Below are positions 36,501 to 47,395 of a DNA stretch of 64,000 nucleotides, piece by piece. A program made the position numbers and the translations under genes. The stretch's first letter is position 1. Each line of letters starts with the position of its first letter. This DNA is from Nitrospirota bacterium (GTDB lineage: Bacteria > Nitrospirota > JACRHL01). The notes under the pieces are model-generated. The model worked only from the letters and a program-made list of their open reading frames with translations. It had not been told where the DNA came from and did no database searches. The stretch spans positions 43,398-107,397 of the forward strand of contig JAOUMB010000002.1 of assembly GCA_029881725.1 (NCBI GenBank), given 5' to 3'.

Positions 36501-38342
36501 GTTTCGCGTATCGTCACCCCTCCCGGCTGGGGTGGCAGCGCCACCGTGGACGCCCTCAACAACGCCAACGTGGAATACCTGCCGGGCACCGATTATGCGG
36601 GCCCTGACAGCTTCGAGGCAGAAGTGGTCGACACCCAGGGCGCCACCTACATCGCGGTGATCAGCTTTGATGTCACCCCGGTGGCCGACGCCCCGCGCCA
36701 GAGCCAGCCCATCACCCCGGACATCTGCCACGAGGACCACGTGGCCGGCACCACGATCTACGTATATAACTACGTGACCGATCCGGACGTGGGCGATACC
36801 GTCACCTTTACCGGCAACTTCACCAACCCCACCAGCGGTGGCACGGTGACGCCGATGCTGGACGGCGGCGGCAACTTCACCGGCAACTTCAACTACGTGC
36901 CGGGGCCGGACTTCAACGGTGTGGACAGCTTCACCTGCGAGATGATGGACAGCACCGGCAACATCATCTGGGTGACCATCACCCTCGAGGTGTTGCCCGC
37001 CAACGACGCGCCGGTTCCGGGTCCGGACGCCATGACCACCGACGAGGACGGCCTGGCGGTAACCATCAACGTGCTGGCCAACGACACCGACATCGACGGC
37101 GACACCCTCACCCTGACCGCAGTGAACACCGCCGGCACCCAGGGTACGGTGACCTTTACCGCAAACGGTGACGTGACCTTTACTCCGAGCGTGGCCAACT
37201 ACAACGGCCCCACCACGTTCACCTACACGGTGGACGACGGCTCCGGCGTGTCCAACGCTACCGCCACCGGAACCGTGACGGTGACCGTGAACCCGGTCAA
37301 CGACGCGCCGGTGTTCGGCACCGCCACCGCCACCACCGTGGCGGAGCCGGGCACCAGCACCGTCACCGTGACCGGTTCGGACATCGACGGCGACGTGCTC
37401 ACCTATCTGGCCGATTGCGCCAACGACGGGGTGTACGAGCTGAGCAATGGCACAGGCGAGTTCACCTGCGCCTACACCGACAGCGGCACCTACACCGTTC
37501 CGGTGAAGGTGTCGGACGGGGTGGTGGAAGCCGCCGGGTCGGCCACCGTCACGGTGACCAACGTGGCCCCGGTGATCACCGCGGTCACCGCGCCAATCAG
37601 CCCGCAACCGCTGGCCAGCGCAGTGAGCCTGAGCGTGGCCTTCAGCGACGTGAGCCCGGACGACACCCTCTTTACGGTGTCGTACAACTGGGATGTGGAC
37701 GACCCGGCCTCGGTGCCCGACGTGTTCACCGGCGTGAACGGCACGTGGGACGCGGGTCAGGGGCTGACGCTTGGCAGCCACACGGCCAGCCACACCTATA
37801 CCGCCAACGGCGGCTACGTGGTGAAGGTGGACGTGACCGACAAGGACGGCGGCACGGTGTTCACGGAGCACCACTTCATCACCGTGTACGACGCCACCCA
37901 GGGCCACATCACGGCGGGCGGCTGGTACAACGATGTGGACGGCACCGCCGAGTTCGGCTTCGCCAGCGTCTACCCGCTGGGACAAACCAGTTCCACCATG
38001 ATGGGTGACTTCCATCACACCGCCCTGGGGATCGACTTCCACATGAACCTGGATGTCACCTGGGTGGTGCTGGCCAATGCGGAAAGCCGCTTTACCGGAA
38101 GCGGGTACATGGAAACCGACCCACTCCAGCCGCTGAACTTCATGGTGTCCATGATCGACGCGGACCAGCCAAACGCCAAGTCGACCCTCGACGCGATCCG
38201 CTTCAGGATCTGGCGGGACAACGGCGATGGAACCACCACGGACGTCTATGACAGCCAGGTGGGCGACGGCGATACCGTCGACCCCACCGAGCTGTTGGAC
38301 GGCACCAACGGCGCCGGAGGTGTGTCCATCAGCCGCAACTGA
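33423..38342 (+). CDS. Giant secreted repeat protein (FN3-like and cadherin/tandem-95-like domains)
   Basis: The frame encodes about 1,613 residues after the frameshift (from 33504); the ATG at 33423 in the ORF track is not the real start. Domains in order: four copies of a repeat of about 160 residues (DVVW... TLTK... GGVEF... SVYENGV... ARVF), two FN3-like modules ending DGWGNV...VTF(T/V)TDA, several VCBS/tandem-95 cadherin-like repeats (DEDVAVAVNVLTNDTDANGD; DGLAVTINVLANDTDIDGD), a PKD-like part, and a C-terminal beta module starting GGWYNDVDGTAEFGFASV. No anchor or sortase signal is seen. It is likely secreted or cell-surface. A terminator follows. If the frameshift is real, the protein is not made intact. 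Confidence 0.75.
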   Translation: MASGIPARYPRARFPATAVWNTPLTVPNYGGRFIGLSTEDVDGTTGTIDYAIFLWGINNGFSLYENGVGVGGGTWAINDTFRIERTGTTVTYFQNGVAVGTSPTPSTGRLMVDSSLRYTDSAITNIRIFSTDNVADPMVFFTPQVTASPQSAVLRWDTSDSATSRVLFGAGGVIDQASVTSTALTDWHHIAIAPLLPGTEYTAQVESTDGWGNVFLGPVVTFTTDATPWTSQNIAWTNKVGVTVDGANTLSKTASTGWNAGATGANQPFQGDGAVEWVASETNTARMVGLSYTNVDNSYTSLNYALYTNHFGNLYAFESGVNTRTYGAYQTGDVLRVERVGATIFYSVNGVPFYTSTVPSGGSVFADTSLYHTGSTIQGVKIYNANQPAAQRHDVIWDTLANVTPGGGGTLTKTSPNAWNGGAISSQIIPADGGVEFTYDQSVAVLIGLSDPVGGATNGSLNSIAYGMMQNGSSLSVYEKGVVVGTFGSSALGTTISVERKDDVVFYLKDGIPVFWSTLPSMGDLVADVSLYWEGAYLTNARVFASPHEQTPSTIPNPGAGLITEDGATISWDSLDPSSQPELNVGSVRYGTTLGSYPNAAPANPVPASSHAFRLGNLAANTQYYAEISSDDGWGNVATTVVTFVTDAAVPRADVVWTDLVGTTAGAAGALTKTALTDSWDSGAVSVQRLSADGGVEFTHDTAVAVVIGLSNSATAASNATLGSIDYGLMANGSTISVYENGVNKGDFGTGSGATLRVERVEGTVIYSKNGESFYVSEVPSTGELAADISLFWQTKGISNARVFNANTPPCAEPVTADTTVDTPIAITLLGCDPDGYPITYTVGNPQYGSLSGHLDGDASVIYTPAPGDARTDTFTYTVSDGQYVTAPATVTVRVNAAPVAVDDTATTDEDVAVAVNVLTNDTDANGDTLTVLQASNGNNGQTVVNLDQTVTYTPNADWNGTDTFTYIVSDGRGLSATGTVTITVNPVQDAPRGKSTPPVHVLPEDGMIVIDINDHVIDPDGEPLNVSRIVTPPGWGGSATVDALNNANVEYLPGTDYAGPDSFEAEVVDTQGATYIAVISFDVTPVADAPRQSQPITPDICHEDHVAGTTIYVYNYVTDPDVGDTVTFTGNFTNPTSGGTVTPMLDGGGNFTGNFNYVPGPDFNGVDSFTCEMMDSTGNIIWVTITLEVLPANDAPVPGPDAMTTDEDGLAVTINVLANDTDIDGDTLTLTAVNTAGTQGTVTFTANGDVTFTPSVANYNGPTTFTYTVDDGSGVSNATATGTVTVTVNPVNDAPVFGTATATTVAEPGTSTVTVTGSDIDGDVLTYLADCANDGVYELSNGTGEFTCAYTDSGTYTVPVKVSDGVVEAAGSATVTVTNVAPVITAVTAPISPQPLASAVSLSVAFSDVSPDDTLFTVSYNWDVDDPASVPDVFTGVNGTWDAGQGLTLGSHTASHTYTANGGYVVKVDVTDKDGGTVFTEHHFITVYDATQGHITAGGWYNDVDGTAEFGFASVYPLGQTSSTMMGDFHHTALGIDFHMNLDVTWVVLANAESRFTGSGYMETDPLQPLNFMVSMIDADQPNAKSTLDAIRFRIWRDNGDGTTTDVYDSQVGDGDTVDPTELLDGTNGAGGVSISRN

Positions 38343-38361
38343 CGGAACAAGGGGCGCAAAC

Positions 38362-38399
38362 AAAAAGTCCCGGCACGGGTGCCCGTGCCGGGACTTTTT
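38362..38399. terminator. Bidirectional terminator
   Basis: AAAAAGTCCCGGCACGGG / CCCGTGCCGGGACTTTTT with a two-base loop. It serves both the surface protein and the convergent barrel gene. Confidence 0.92.
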
Positions 38400-38428
38400 G
38401 CGTTCCGCGTAACGCCAGACCGGGCGCC

Positions 38429-39487
38429 TCAGAAGAAATTAAGTTTCGCCAGGTAACGCCGATCACCGCGCTGGCCGCCATAGGCGCCCAGTTCCTCCGT
38501 GTAAACCGCCAGGTCGAGCCGTACCACCCACAGATCCAGGGTAGCTCCGGCAGCGGCGTATCCCTGGTGGTATCCGGCCCGCACGGCCAGGAATTTCCTT
38601 AGCCGCACCTCGCTGCCCAGGTTGGTGCGTTTTTTCCAATCCCTGTCAGTGCCCAGGTTGCCGGTAACGTCATTCAGGTCACCGGAAAACGTGACGGCAA
38701 ACGGGCCCAGCATGGGCTGAATGGCTATCCCCAGATTGAACTGATACGGCACCGTCCCCAGTGGCCCGAAGTCCAGATCGGTCAGGTTTTTGGCCACAAT
38801 CGCAAACCGGGGACCAAAGGGCAGGTCCGGGCGCAGGGTCAGTCCCACATCAAAGGCGAAATCGGTTTCCGGGTTGCCCACGTCGCCCACGGGGTCGAAT
38901 TGGGTGCTCACAATGTCCAGCGCCGTATAGTCGCGCGCCACCCCCTCACGCCGGACGAGTTTTCCGCCCACCCCGATGCTGGTGGTACCACGCTTGATGG
39001 CCATTGCACCCAGAATCCCGGATTCCACCCGGGCATCCACGGCTACATACGGGCTCACAGGGTTGCGCAGGTCCGCATCCAGGGTCCCCTGGTAGATCAG
39101 TCCCACCCCGAAACGGGGGGTGACCACCACCGGAAAGGTAGTCCCACGCATACGGATATGCTCCCCGATATGGGCACGAATCAGGTCGGCGGCTGCGGTT
39201 TCGGTACCGCCCGCCGCAGTTTGCAGATCGTCCACCAGGGCAGGGGCGTTCCTGGACACCTCCCCCTCCAGATTGACCATGTCCGCATTGAAACCATCCA
39301 CTTCGGTGAGGCCCGCCGGGTTGTAAATCAATGCACCGGCATCGTCGGCCACGGCCGCGTAGGCCCCACCCATGCCTACGGCGCGGGGACTCTGGTAGAA
39401 GTCTGGAAACGGAGTGGCTAAGGCCGGAACCGCCTCCATCGTCAGGGCTAGAGCGGCCAACAGGGCGGCACGATAAATCCTGCACAT
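38429..39487 (-). CDS. Outer-membrane beta-barrel protein (PorV/FadL/TraF-like)
   Basis: A 352-residue exported barrel starting at ATG 39487, with GGAGAGG five bases upstream; the ORF-track start is too early. The signal peptide ends VPALA. The hallmark SPRAVGMGGAYAAVADDAG plus ALIYNPAGL is shared by FadL-like, PorV-like and TraF_2 barrels, and the C-terminal end is aromatic (KLNFF). It follows a lipoprotein gene on the same strand with a 22-base gap and faces the surface protein. A role in export of that protein, as PorV has in type IX secretion, is speculation; no T9SS genes are visible. Confidence 0.8.
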   Translation of the reverse strand: MCRIYRAALLAALALTMEAVPALATPFPDFYQSPRAVGMGGAYAAVADDAGALIYNPAGLTEVDGFNADMVNLEGEVSRNAPALVDDLQTAAGGTETAAADLIRAHIGEHIRMRGTTFPVVVTPRFGVGLIYQGTLDADLRNPVSPYVAVDARVESGILGAMAIKRGTTSIGVGGKLVRREGVARDYTALDIVSTQFDPVGDVGNPETDFAFDVGLTLRPDLPFGPRFAIVAKNLTDLDFGPLGTVPYQFNLGIAIQPMLGPFAVTFSGDLNDVTGNLGTDRDWKKRTNLGSEVRLRKFLAVRAGYHQGYAAAGATLDLWVVRLDLAVYTEELGAYGGQRGDRRYLAKLNFF

Positions 39488-39509
39488 GGTTACCTCTCCT
39501 TGCCTTTCC

Positions 39510-40220
39510 CTAGAGGGTGACAATGTAGGCGCCAAGATCCACCCCGGTGACTACCCCTGTGCCGCCATTGATGTCGGCGCGCAACCGGCCGATTGAATCG
39601 GTCAACGTGGTACCTCCCCCCAGCGATGCCTCCACTGCGGCCATACTGGTTTCCAACAACACCAGGTCGGCCTCCACAACGCCTGCAAGCGCGTTCAGTT
39701 CGGTGATGCCCAGCGCGTCCCAGATTCCATCGTTGTTCGAATCGGCCGCCCGCATCACCGAGGCCACCAGATGCGCCCCGGCGGAAAGGGCCATATCCAG
39801 ATAATCGGCAGCAGTGGGGGCATTTACGTTCTTCAGCGCGAGGATTGCACCTTCCAGCCGCGTCACGTCGTCATCGGTCACACCACCATCGGGTGGTGGC
39901 CCGAACATGGCATCCAGGGTGGTGAAGCCCAGATTGGAGCCTCCTACCGGCACACTCTCCAGCACGGTAATCAGATTAACCAGGTCCACTCCGGCCAGCC
40001 CCATGCGTGCCTGTGCCAACAGCGCCAGCACGTTGTCACTGCAGCGCGTCACGTCCGGGCACAGGCCTTCCAGAATGGTAACGGCGGTGGCGTAGTCAGT
40101 ATTGTCGATGGCGATGGCCGCCGCCTCGATCAACGCTTCCCGGCTGGATTCATCGGCACATCCGCTGACCAGCTCCAGCCCCAGGAACGCAACGACGATC
40201 AACTGGCGAACCCTGGCCAT
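39510..40220 (-). CDS. Hypothetical lipoprotein
   Basis: A 236-residue lipoprotein from ATG 40220, which has GGAGGAG five bases upstream. The lipobox is LELVSGC. After it come helical, TPR-like segments (TAVTILEGLCPDVTRCSDNVL; LLAQARMGLAGVDLVNL) and a low-charge C-terminal region; one short loop, DSNNDGIWD, looks like a dockerin-type calcium loop. I do not recognise a named family. The gene precedes the barrel gene, so the pair may act together at the outer membrane. Confidence 0.65.
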   Translation of the reverse strand: MARVRQLIVVAFLGLELVSGCADESSREALIEAAAIAIDNTDYATAVTILEGLCPDVTRCSDNVLALLAQARMGLAGVDLVNLITVLESVPVGGSNLGFTTLDAMFGPPPDGGVTDDDVTRLEGAILALKNVNAPTAADYLDMALSAGAHLVASVMRAADSNNDGIWDALGITELNALAGVVEADLVLLETSMAAVEASLGGGTTLTDSIGRLRADINGGTGVVTGVDLGAYIVTL

Positions 40221-40367
40221 GTGCTCCTCCATGCCCGGATGGTTGATTGGCGACATGTTCAGGTTACCCCAAATGGAGCTCATGCACACCCACGCGGGTT
40301 GACCGGAAAGCACCGAGGCTTGAACGGCGCGCTCCCCCCTCAGCCCCCCAACGTTCGTAACCCGGAC

Positions 40368-40411
40368 AAAAAAAGGGCGGTTAGCCCAGCAACGCTGGAT
40401 CTAACCGCCCC
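40368..40411 (-). terminator. Terminator of the atp operon
   Basis: Minus strand GGGCGGTTAG with its complement CTAACCGCCC, an internal AT-containing loop of 16 bases, then seven T residues. About 58 bases after the atpC stop. Confidence 0.85.
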
Positions 40412-40468
40412 AAAAGGGTCGCCCAACAAGGTTGGTTGGACGCTATGGCGACCGCAAGGCGCCGGGAG

Positions 40469-40882
40469 CTATCCACCCCACTGGGCGGCGGCCTCCACCC
40501 GGGCTTCGGCCAGGGCGAGAACGTCCCGCGCGGCATCCTGCTCGTCACCGGTGGTGGCCGCAATGCGTCCCGGTGCCTCGGTGATGTCCCGCTTGGCCGC
40601 GTCCACATTCACTTCGCCGGGCAGCTCGGCCTGTTCGGCCAGCACCGTGACCACGTCGTCCTGCACCACAACGAAGCCACCCGCCACCACCAGACCCGAC
40701 TCCTTGTCCGGAGCCGTGAGCCAGGAGACGATGCCGGGGGCCAACGTGGCCATGAACGGCGTATGGCCGGGCAGCACGCCCACCATGCCATCACGACCCG
40801 GCACCCCGACCACTTCATCGGTTTCCACCGACAACATCGCCCGTGCCGGGGTAACCACTTCCAGGCGCACCTTGTCGCCCAT
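40469..40882 (-). CDS. atpC: ATP synthase F1 subunit epsilon
   Basis: A 137-residue subunit of the F1 rotor that couples the central stalk to the c-ring and can inhibit ATP hydrolysis. The N-terminal beta-sandwich has VRLEVVTPARAMLSVETDEV and VPGRDGMVGVLPGHTPF, which is the most conserved part of the family; the C-terminal helical hairpin is Ala-rich and short. The gene is the last of atpHAGDC, one base after atpD. Confidence 0.96.
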   Translation of the reverse strand: MGDKVRLEVVTPARAMLSVETDEVVGVPGRDGMVGVLPGHTPFMATLAPGIVSWLTAPDKESGLVVAGGFVVVQDDVVTVLAEQAELPGEVNVDAAKRDITEAPGRIAATTGDEQDAARDVLALAEARVEAAAQWGG

Positions 40883-40883
40883 G

Positions 40884-42317
<1,434 letters not shown>

Positions 42318-42378
42318 TTACCTGACACGCAATCCATTATGAAACGTCCCGTCGGCCGCACGCCGCGCGGGGAAAACT

Positions 42379-43242
42379 CTAGCCGTTCTTGAGCGCCTCG
42401 ACGCCGCCGATGATATCCAGCAGCTCCTTGGTCACCGCTTCCTGACGGGTTTTGTTGTACAGCAGGGTCAGCTTGCTGATTACCTCGCCCGCATTGCGGC
42501 TGGCCGCATCCATGGCAGTCATGCGCGCCCCGTGTTCACTGGCGGCGGACTCCATCATGGCCTGGAACAGCTGGACCTCAATGTACTTGGGAAGCAGCGC
42601 CCCCAGCACTTCCTCCTCATCCGGCTCATAGGTGAAGGTCTGCTCGGAGCCGGCCTTCGCCTCCACCGGAATCGGCAGCAACTGCTGGCAGGTGGCCTGC
42701 TGCGAAATGACACTCTTGAACTGGGAATACACCAGGTAGACCCGGTCGAACCCGCCTGCGGCAAATTTTTCCACGGCGTAACGGCCCACTTCCGCCGCGG
42801 ACACATACTCCACGTTGCCCAGCAGGCCGGTCCAGGTGTGGTCGATCTCGATGCCCCGGCGGCGGAAGAAGTCGCGCCCCTTGCGGCCCACGGCCACAAT
42901 GGACACCTCATACCCCTCGGCGGCCGAATCCCGTACCTGCTTGTAGGCCATTTTGCACAGGTTGGCGTTCAGACCGCCACACAGGCCCCGATCCGGGGTG
43001 ACCAGCAGGACCGCCGCGGTCTTTACCGGACGCGCCAGCAGCAGCGGATGGGTGGCTTGCTCCGGGTCCAGCCCCAGCCCCTGAAACATGGTGTTCATGC
43101 GCGTGGCATAGGGCCGTGCCGCCTCGGCCGCCTCCTGCGCACGGCGCAGCTTGGAGGCCGAGACCATTTTCATGGCCTTGGTGACCTTCTGGGTATTCTT
43201 GACGGACCCGATCCGCCGTTTGATGCTCTGCAGGCTCGCCAA
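42379..43242 (-). CDS. atpG: ATP synthase F1 subunit gamma
   Basis: A 287-residue central-stalk subunit. The N-terminal coiled-coil begins LQSIKRRIGSVKNTQKVTKAM and the C-terminal helix contains MTAMDAASRNAGEVISKLTL and YNKTRQEAVTKELLDI; these two helices form the shaft that turns inside the alpha-beta ring. The Rossmann-like middle has TPDRGLCGGLN. There is a 76-base gap to atpD, with no terminator seen, so the transcript continues. Confidence 0.98.
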   Translation of the reverse strand: MASLQSIKRRIGSVKNTQKVTKAMKMVSASKLRRAQEAAEAARPYATRMNTMFQGLGLDPEQATHPLLLARPVKTAAVLLVTPDRGLCGGLNANLCKMAYKQVRDSAAEGYEVSIVAVGRKGRDFFRRRGIEIDHTWTGLLGNVEYVSAAEVGRYAVEKFAAGGFDRVYLVYSQFKSVISQQATCQQLLPIPVEAKAGSEQTFTYEPDEEEVLGALLPKYIEVQLFQAMMESAASEHGARMTAMDAASRNAGEVISKLTLLYNKTRQEAVTKELLDIIGGVEALKNG

Positions 43243-43266
43243 CGGTCAGTCTCCCGTACGGTTCCC

Positions 43267-44784
43267 TTAACCCTGTTCCGCCAGGAACGCGGCCTTGGCG
43301 GCCTCGATCGCCGGCTTGAGGGCGCCCTTGATCTCGTCGTTCACCTGGCCCACCGCCACCAGCTTCGCACGCAGGTCCGCGTGGTTGGCGTCGATGTATT
43401 TGTGCAGGAACTCCTCGAACGGCCGCACCTTGTCCACCGGCAGGTCGTCCACGTACCCGTTACCACCGGCGAAGATGGAGATCACCTGCAGTTCCACCGG
43501 CAGCGGCCGGTACTGGTCCTGCTTGAGCAGCTCCACCATGCGCTCACCGCGGGCCAGCATGTTCTGGGTCGCCTTGTCCAGGTCGGAACCGAACTGGGCG
43601 AAGGCGGCCATCTCTCGGTACTGGGCCAGATCCAGGCGCAGGGTACCGGACACCTGCTTCATGGCCTTGATCTGCGCCGCGCCACCCACCCGCGACACGG
43701 ACAGACCCACGTTGATGGCCGGGCGGACGCCGGAGTAGAACAGGTCCGAACCCAGGAAGATCTGGCCGTCGGTGATGGAAATCACGTTGGTCGGAATGTA
43801 GGCGGACACGTCACCCGCCTGGGTTTCGATGATCGGCAACGCGGTCAGGGAACCCGCGCCCTTGTCGTCGGACAGTTTGGAGGCACGCTCCAGCAGGCGG
43901 GAGTGCAGATAGAACACGTCGCCCGGGTACGCCTCGCGGCCCGGCGGACGGCGCAGCAGCAGCGACATCTGCCGGTAGGCCACCGCCTGCTTGGACAGAT
44001 CGTCGTACACCACCAGCGCGTGCTGGGCGTTGTCGCGGAAATATTCACCGATGGCACAGCCGGTGTAGGCGGAAATGAACTGAAGCGCGGCCGGGTCGGA
44101 TGCGGTGGCGGCGACCACGGTGGTGTACTCCATGGCACCCGCGTCTTCCAGCACCTTGACCACCTGCGCGACGGTCGAGCGTTTCTGCCCGATCGCCACG
44201 TAGACGCACTTCATGTCCTGGCCCTTCTGGTTGATGATCGCGTCGATCGCCACGGCGGTCTTGCCGGTCTGACGGTCGCCAATGATCAACTCACGCTGGC
44301 CACGGCCAATGGGCACCAGGGCGTCGATGGCCTTGATACCGGTCTGCAGCGGCTCGTGCACGCTCTTGCGGTAGACGATACCCGGGGCCACCACCTCCAC
44401 GCGGGCGGTGTGCTCGGACTTGATCTCGCCCTTGCCGTCGATGGGCTCACCAATGCCGTTGACCACACGCCCCAGCAGAGCCGGGCCAACCGGCACCTGC
44501 ACGATCTTGCCGGTGCGCTTGACCACGTCACCCTGCTTGATGTGCGCAAAGGCGCCCAGCAGCACCGCGCCCACCTGGCCTTCTTCCAGGTTCAGCACCA
44601 TGCCCTGCACGCCGCCGGGGAAATCCAGCAGCTCGCCGGCCATGGCGTTTTCGAGGCCATGCACGCGGGCGATGCCGTCGGCGGCAGCCAGCACGGTGCC
44701 GGTCTCGGCGATTTCAGAGACCGACTCAAACCCTTCGATCTGCTTCTTGATCAGCTCGGTGATTTCGGATGCCTTGATGGTCAT
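43267..44784 (-). CDS. atpA: ATP synthase F1 subunit alpha
   Basis: A 505-residue regulatory nucleotide-binding subunit. The P-loop [15 protein letters not shown] near residue 170, [16 protein letters not shown], and the arginine finger region [20 protein letters not shown] are present. The N-terminus [16 protein letters not shown] is the delta-binding tail. Spacing to atpH (upstream) and atpG (downstream) is tight, confirming one operon. Confidence 0.99.
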   Translation of the reverse strand: MTIKASEITELIKKQIEGFESVSEIAETGTVLAAADGIARVHGLENAMAGELLDFPGGVQGMVLNLEEGQVGAVLLGAFAHIKQGDVVKRTGKIVQVPVGPALLGRVVNGIGEPIDGKGEIKSEHTARVEVVAPGIVYRKSVHEPLQTGIKAIDALVPIGRGQRELIIGDRQTGKTAVAIDAIINQKGQDMKCVYVAIGQKRSTVAQVVKVLEDAGAMEYTTVVAATASDPAALQFISAYTGCAIGEYFRDNAQHALVVYDDLSKQAVAYRQMSLLLRRPPGREAYPGDVFYLHSRLLERASKLSDDKGAGSLTALPIIETQAGDVSAYIPTNVISITDGQIFLGSDLFYSGVRPAINVGLSVSRVGGAAQIKAMKQVSGTLRLDLAQYREMAAFAQFGSDLDKATQNMLARGERMVELLKQDQYRPLPVELQVISIFAGGNGYVDDLPVDKVRPFEEFLHKYIDANHADLRAKLVAVGQVNDEIKGALKPAIEAAKAAFLAEQG

Positions 44785-44798
44785 CGGGCGACAAACTC

Positions 44799-45326
44799 CT
44801 ACAGTGCCTGGCGCAACTGCGCCAGCTGGTGACGAATGCTGTGATCAAACAGACGCGAACCCACCTGGACAACAAGACCGCCGAGGACGCTCGCGTCCAC
44901 CCGGTGCTCGATGTCGGCGTCCGCGCCGAGAATTTCCTTGATGCGCGTATCCACTTTGGTGGCCGCCGCCTTGGGTAGCTCAATGGCGGCGGTGACGGTC
45001 ACCGACAGGCGCCCTTCGGACGCGTCCACCATCTCGCCAAAGGCAGTGGCGACCCGGCCCAGCAGGGTGGCACGACCGTTGGCCACCAGCACCTTGAGCA
45101 GATTGCGACCGGCCTCGGCCAGCCCGGCCCGATCCGCCACGGCGTACAGAACCGACAGCTTCTGATCGTCGGTAACCCGGGGGTTATCCAACAGGCTGCG
45201 CAGCTCGGACACCTCGAGGGCTTCCGCCATCTGCTGCAACTCGCCCCGCAACGCCTTCGCGGCCTTGGGGTTGGCCACTACCTCGTACAGCGCGGCCGCA
45301 TACCGTTTAGCTATGGTGCTACTCAC
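44799..45326 (-). CDS. atpH: ATP synthase F1 subunit delta
   Basis: A 175-residue peripheral-stalk subunit that links F1 to the b subunits. [14 protein letters not shown] at the start, the helical bundle ([19 protein letters not shown]) and the C-terminal [21 protein letters not shown] all fit AtpH. The GTG at 45326 (VSSTIAK) is chosen; a TTG two codons earlier is possible. It is the first gene of the operon: no atpB, atpE or atpF is found upstream, where rplU is divergent, so the F0 genes must lie elsewhere. Confidence 0.95.
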   Translation of the reverse strand: MSSTIAKRYAAALYEVVANPKAAKALRGELQQMAEALEVSELRSLLDNPRVTDDQKLSVLYAVADRAGLAEAGRNLLKVLVANGRATLLGRVATAFGEMVDASEGRLSVTVTAAIELPKAAATKVDTRIKEILGADADIEHRVDASVLGGLVVQVGSRLFDHSIRHQLAQLRQAL

Positions 45327-45407
45327 CCTCAACTCTCGAAAAAGACGGCTCTACTAGAGTGGACGCCCGACGGGGCGGCCGCTGGCTGAAACCTGAAAGA
45401 AGCCGGG

Positions 45408-45437
45408 ACAGTAGCACATCCGACCAATGAGGGTCAA
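45408..45437 (-). promoter_or_regulatory. Promoter of the atpHAGDC operon
   Basis: Minus strand: -35 TTGACC, 18-base spacer, -10 TACTGT preceded by a TGC (extended element). Predicted start near 45401, about 75 bases before atpH. Confidence 0.6.
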
Positions 45438-45514
45438 CGCGTTTTGGGGCTCAAAACCGGGGAATCCCACCGTGCCCGGACACGCCCCCCGTTGCAAAAA
45501 AGCGCCGGAAAGGA

Positions 45515-45544
45515 TTGACTTGGAGGGTCGTTTCGTTCTATAAA
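45515..45544 (+). promoter_or_regulatory. Promoter of rplU-rpmA
   Basis: -35 TTGACT, 18-base spacer, -10 TATAAA. Predicted start near 45551, leaving a 5' leader of about 74 bases before rplU. Confidence 0.65.
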
Positions 45545-45624
45545 TATCGGCTTTGCGGATTCTTGCCGGACCAGTGGCCGGTTTCCCCGTTTCTGTTGTG
45601 GTTTGAAGAGGGATATCCCGAACC

Positions 45625-45936
45625 ATGTTTGCGATTTTTGAAAGTGGCAGCAAGCAGCACCGCGTCTCCCCCGGAGATCTGCTTGCGCTCGAAAAACTCT
45701 CCGGCGAGCCGGGTGACAAGATTTCCTTCGACCGTGTGTTGATGGTCTCCACCGACAAGAAGACCGAGATCGGCAAACCGGTGGTTGCCGGCGCATCGAT
45801 TTCGGCCACGGTGATGGATCAGGGTCGCGGTCCGAAGATCTATATCTTTAAGAAGAAGCGGCGCAAGAAGTATCGCCGCAAGCAGGGCCACCGCCAGGCG
45901 CTCACCCACGTGCGCATTGACGAAATCAAGGCCTAG
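45625..45936 (+). CDS. rplU: 50S ribosomal protein L21
   Basis: Structural protein of the large subunit, 103 residues, normal length. MFAIFESGSKQHRVSPGDLLALE at the start and the basic end KKKRRKKYRRKQGHRQALT are typical of L21 (it binds 23S rRNA). rpmA follows 18 bases later and obgE after a terminator: the standard rplU-rpmA-obgE arrangement. Confidence 0.98.
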   Translation: MFAIFESGSKQHRVSPGDLLALEKLSGEPGDKISFDRVLMVSTDKKTEIGKPVVAGASISATVMDQGRGPKIYIFKKKRRKKYRRKQGHRQALTHVRIDEIKA

Positions 45937-45954
45937 CGCGGAAGGACACGGAAA

Positions 45955-46218
45955 ATGGCACACAAAAAGGCAGGCGGCTCCTCCAAGAACGGGCGCGACA
46001 GCCACTCCAAACGGTTGGGCGTCAAGCGTTACGGCGGCCAGTTGATCAGCGGCGGAAGCATCATCGTGCGCCAGCGCGGCACCCAGTTCCATCCGGGACT
46101 GAACGTGGGCCGTGGCGGCGATGACACCCTGTTTGCCAAGGTCACCGGCGTGGTCGAGTTCGGCCGCAACCGGTACGGCAAGCGGCAGGTGAGCATCGTT
46201 CCGGTCGAGCAGGCCTGA
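45955..46218 (+). CDS. rpmA: 50S ribosomal protein L27
   Basis: An 87-residue ribosomal protein whose N-terminus reaches the peptidyl-transferase centre. It starts [16 protein letters not shown] directly, with no cleavable extension like that of Firmicutes, and contains [19 protein letters not shown] and [15 protein letters not shown], which are diagnostic. A terminator follows. Confidence 0.98.
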   Translation: MAHKKAGGSSKNGRDSHSKRLGVKRYGGQLISGGSIIVRQRGTQFHPGLNVGRGGDDTLFAKVTGVVEFGRNRYGKRQVSIVPVEQA

Positions 46219-46246
46219 CACACCGGAACTCCGCTTCCAGCTTTTG

Positions 46247-46287
46247 AAAAAAAGGGGTGCGGCCGGTCCGGTCGCACCCCTTTTTTT
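46247..46287. terminator. Terminator between rpmA and obgE
   Basis: AAAAAAAGGGGTGCG / CGCACCCCTTTTTTT with an 11-base loop; the A and T runs make it symmetric. It limits readthrough from the ribosomal genes into obgE. Confidence 0.9.
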
Positions 46288-46328
46288 ATTCCAGCTGCGG
46301 CACCACCCCCACCCAAGGCACCTTCCCA

Positions 46329-47395
46329 ATGTCCATGTTCATCGATCAGACGCGGCTGTTTGTCCGCTCCGGCGACGGCGGCAAGGGGTGTGTCAGTTTC
46401 CGCCGTGAGAAATACATCCCCCAGGGCGGCCCCGACGGCGGCGACGGCGGCAAGGGGGGCGATGTGGTATTCGTGGTGGATAACGGCCTGTCCACCCTGG
46501 CGGAACAACGCTACCGGAAACGCTACGAGGCCCCCAACGGACAGGGCGGCAGCGGTGCGCGAAAAACCGGCCGCGACGGTGAAACCCTGCTGGTCCCCGT
46601 CCCTCCCGGCACCGTGGTCAAGGACGACGAAAACGGCGAGATCCTGGCCGACCTGGTTACCCCCGGCCAGCGTTTTGTGATTGCCCGTGGCGGCATGGGC
46701 GGCTTGGGCAACCAGCACTTCGCCACCTCCACCCGGCAGACACCCCGTTATGCCCAGCCGGGTCTGCCCGGCGAATCCCTGTGGGTCACCCTGGAACTGA
46801 AACTGCTGGCGGACGTGGGACTGGTCGGATTTCCGAATGCGGGCAAATCGACTCTGATCGGCCGCATTTCCCGGGCCCGACCCAAGGTGGCCGACTACCC
46901 GTTCACCACCCTCACCCCCAATCTGGGTGTGGTTTCCGGGGACGAGTACCGCACCTTTGTGGTGGCCGACATCCCCGGACTGATTGAGGGAGCCCACGAC
47001 GGCAAAGGGCTGGGAACGCGGTTTTTGCGCCATATCGAACGCACCCGCTACCTGCTGATGATGGCGGATGCCACCGGCATGGCCGACCCCTCCCCGGCCC
47101 AGGCGCTGGACACCCTGCGCCAGGAGCTTTCCGCCTACGACGCCCACCTGGCCGAGCGCCCGTATTGCGTGGCGGCCACCAAGGCCGACGCGGCGGAAGG
47201 GGCGGCCCTGGCTGAAATCCAGGATTGGGCGAAGGAGAAGGGCGTGCCGTTTTTCATCATCTCGGCGGTGACCGGTGACGGAATCGACGATCTGGTGCGC
47301 CATCTGGGTGATACAGTATTCGCGCTGCGGGAGCAGGAAGAAGAAGCCCCCGTACCGGAAACCGAAACCTCCACGCACTCGGTGTGGGACGACGA

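Noticed and set aside
36330-38363. 677-aa minus-strand ORF opposite the surface protein
   Set aside because: Val/His/Gly-rich shadow of a repeat-rich gene.
42532-44832. 766-aa plus-strand ORF over atpG and atpA
   Set aside because: Antisense shadow.
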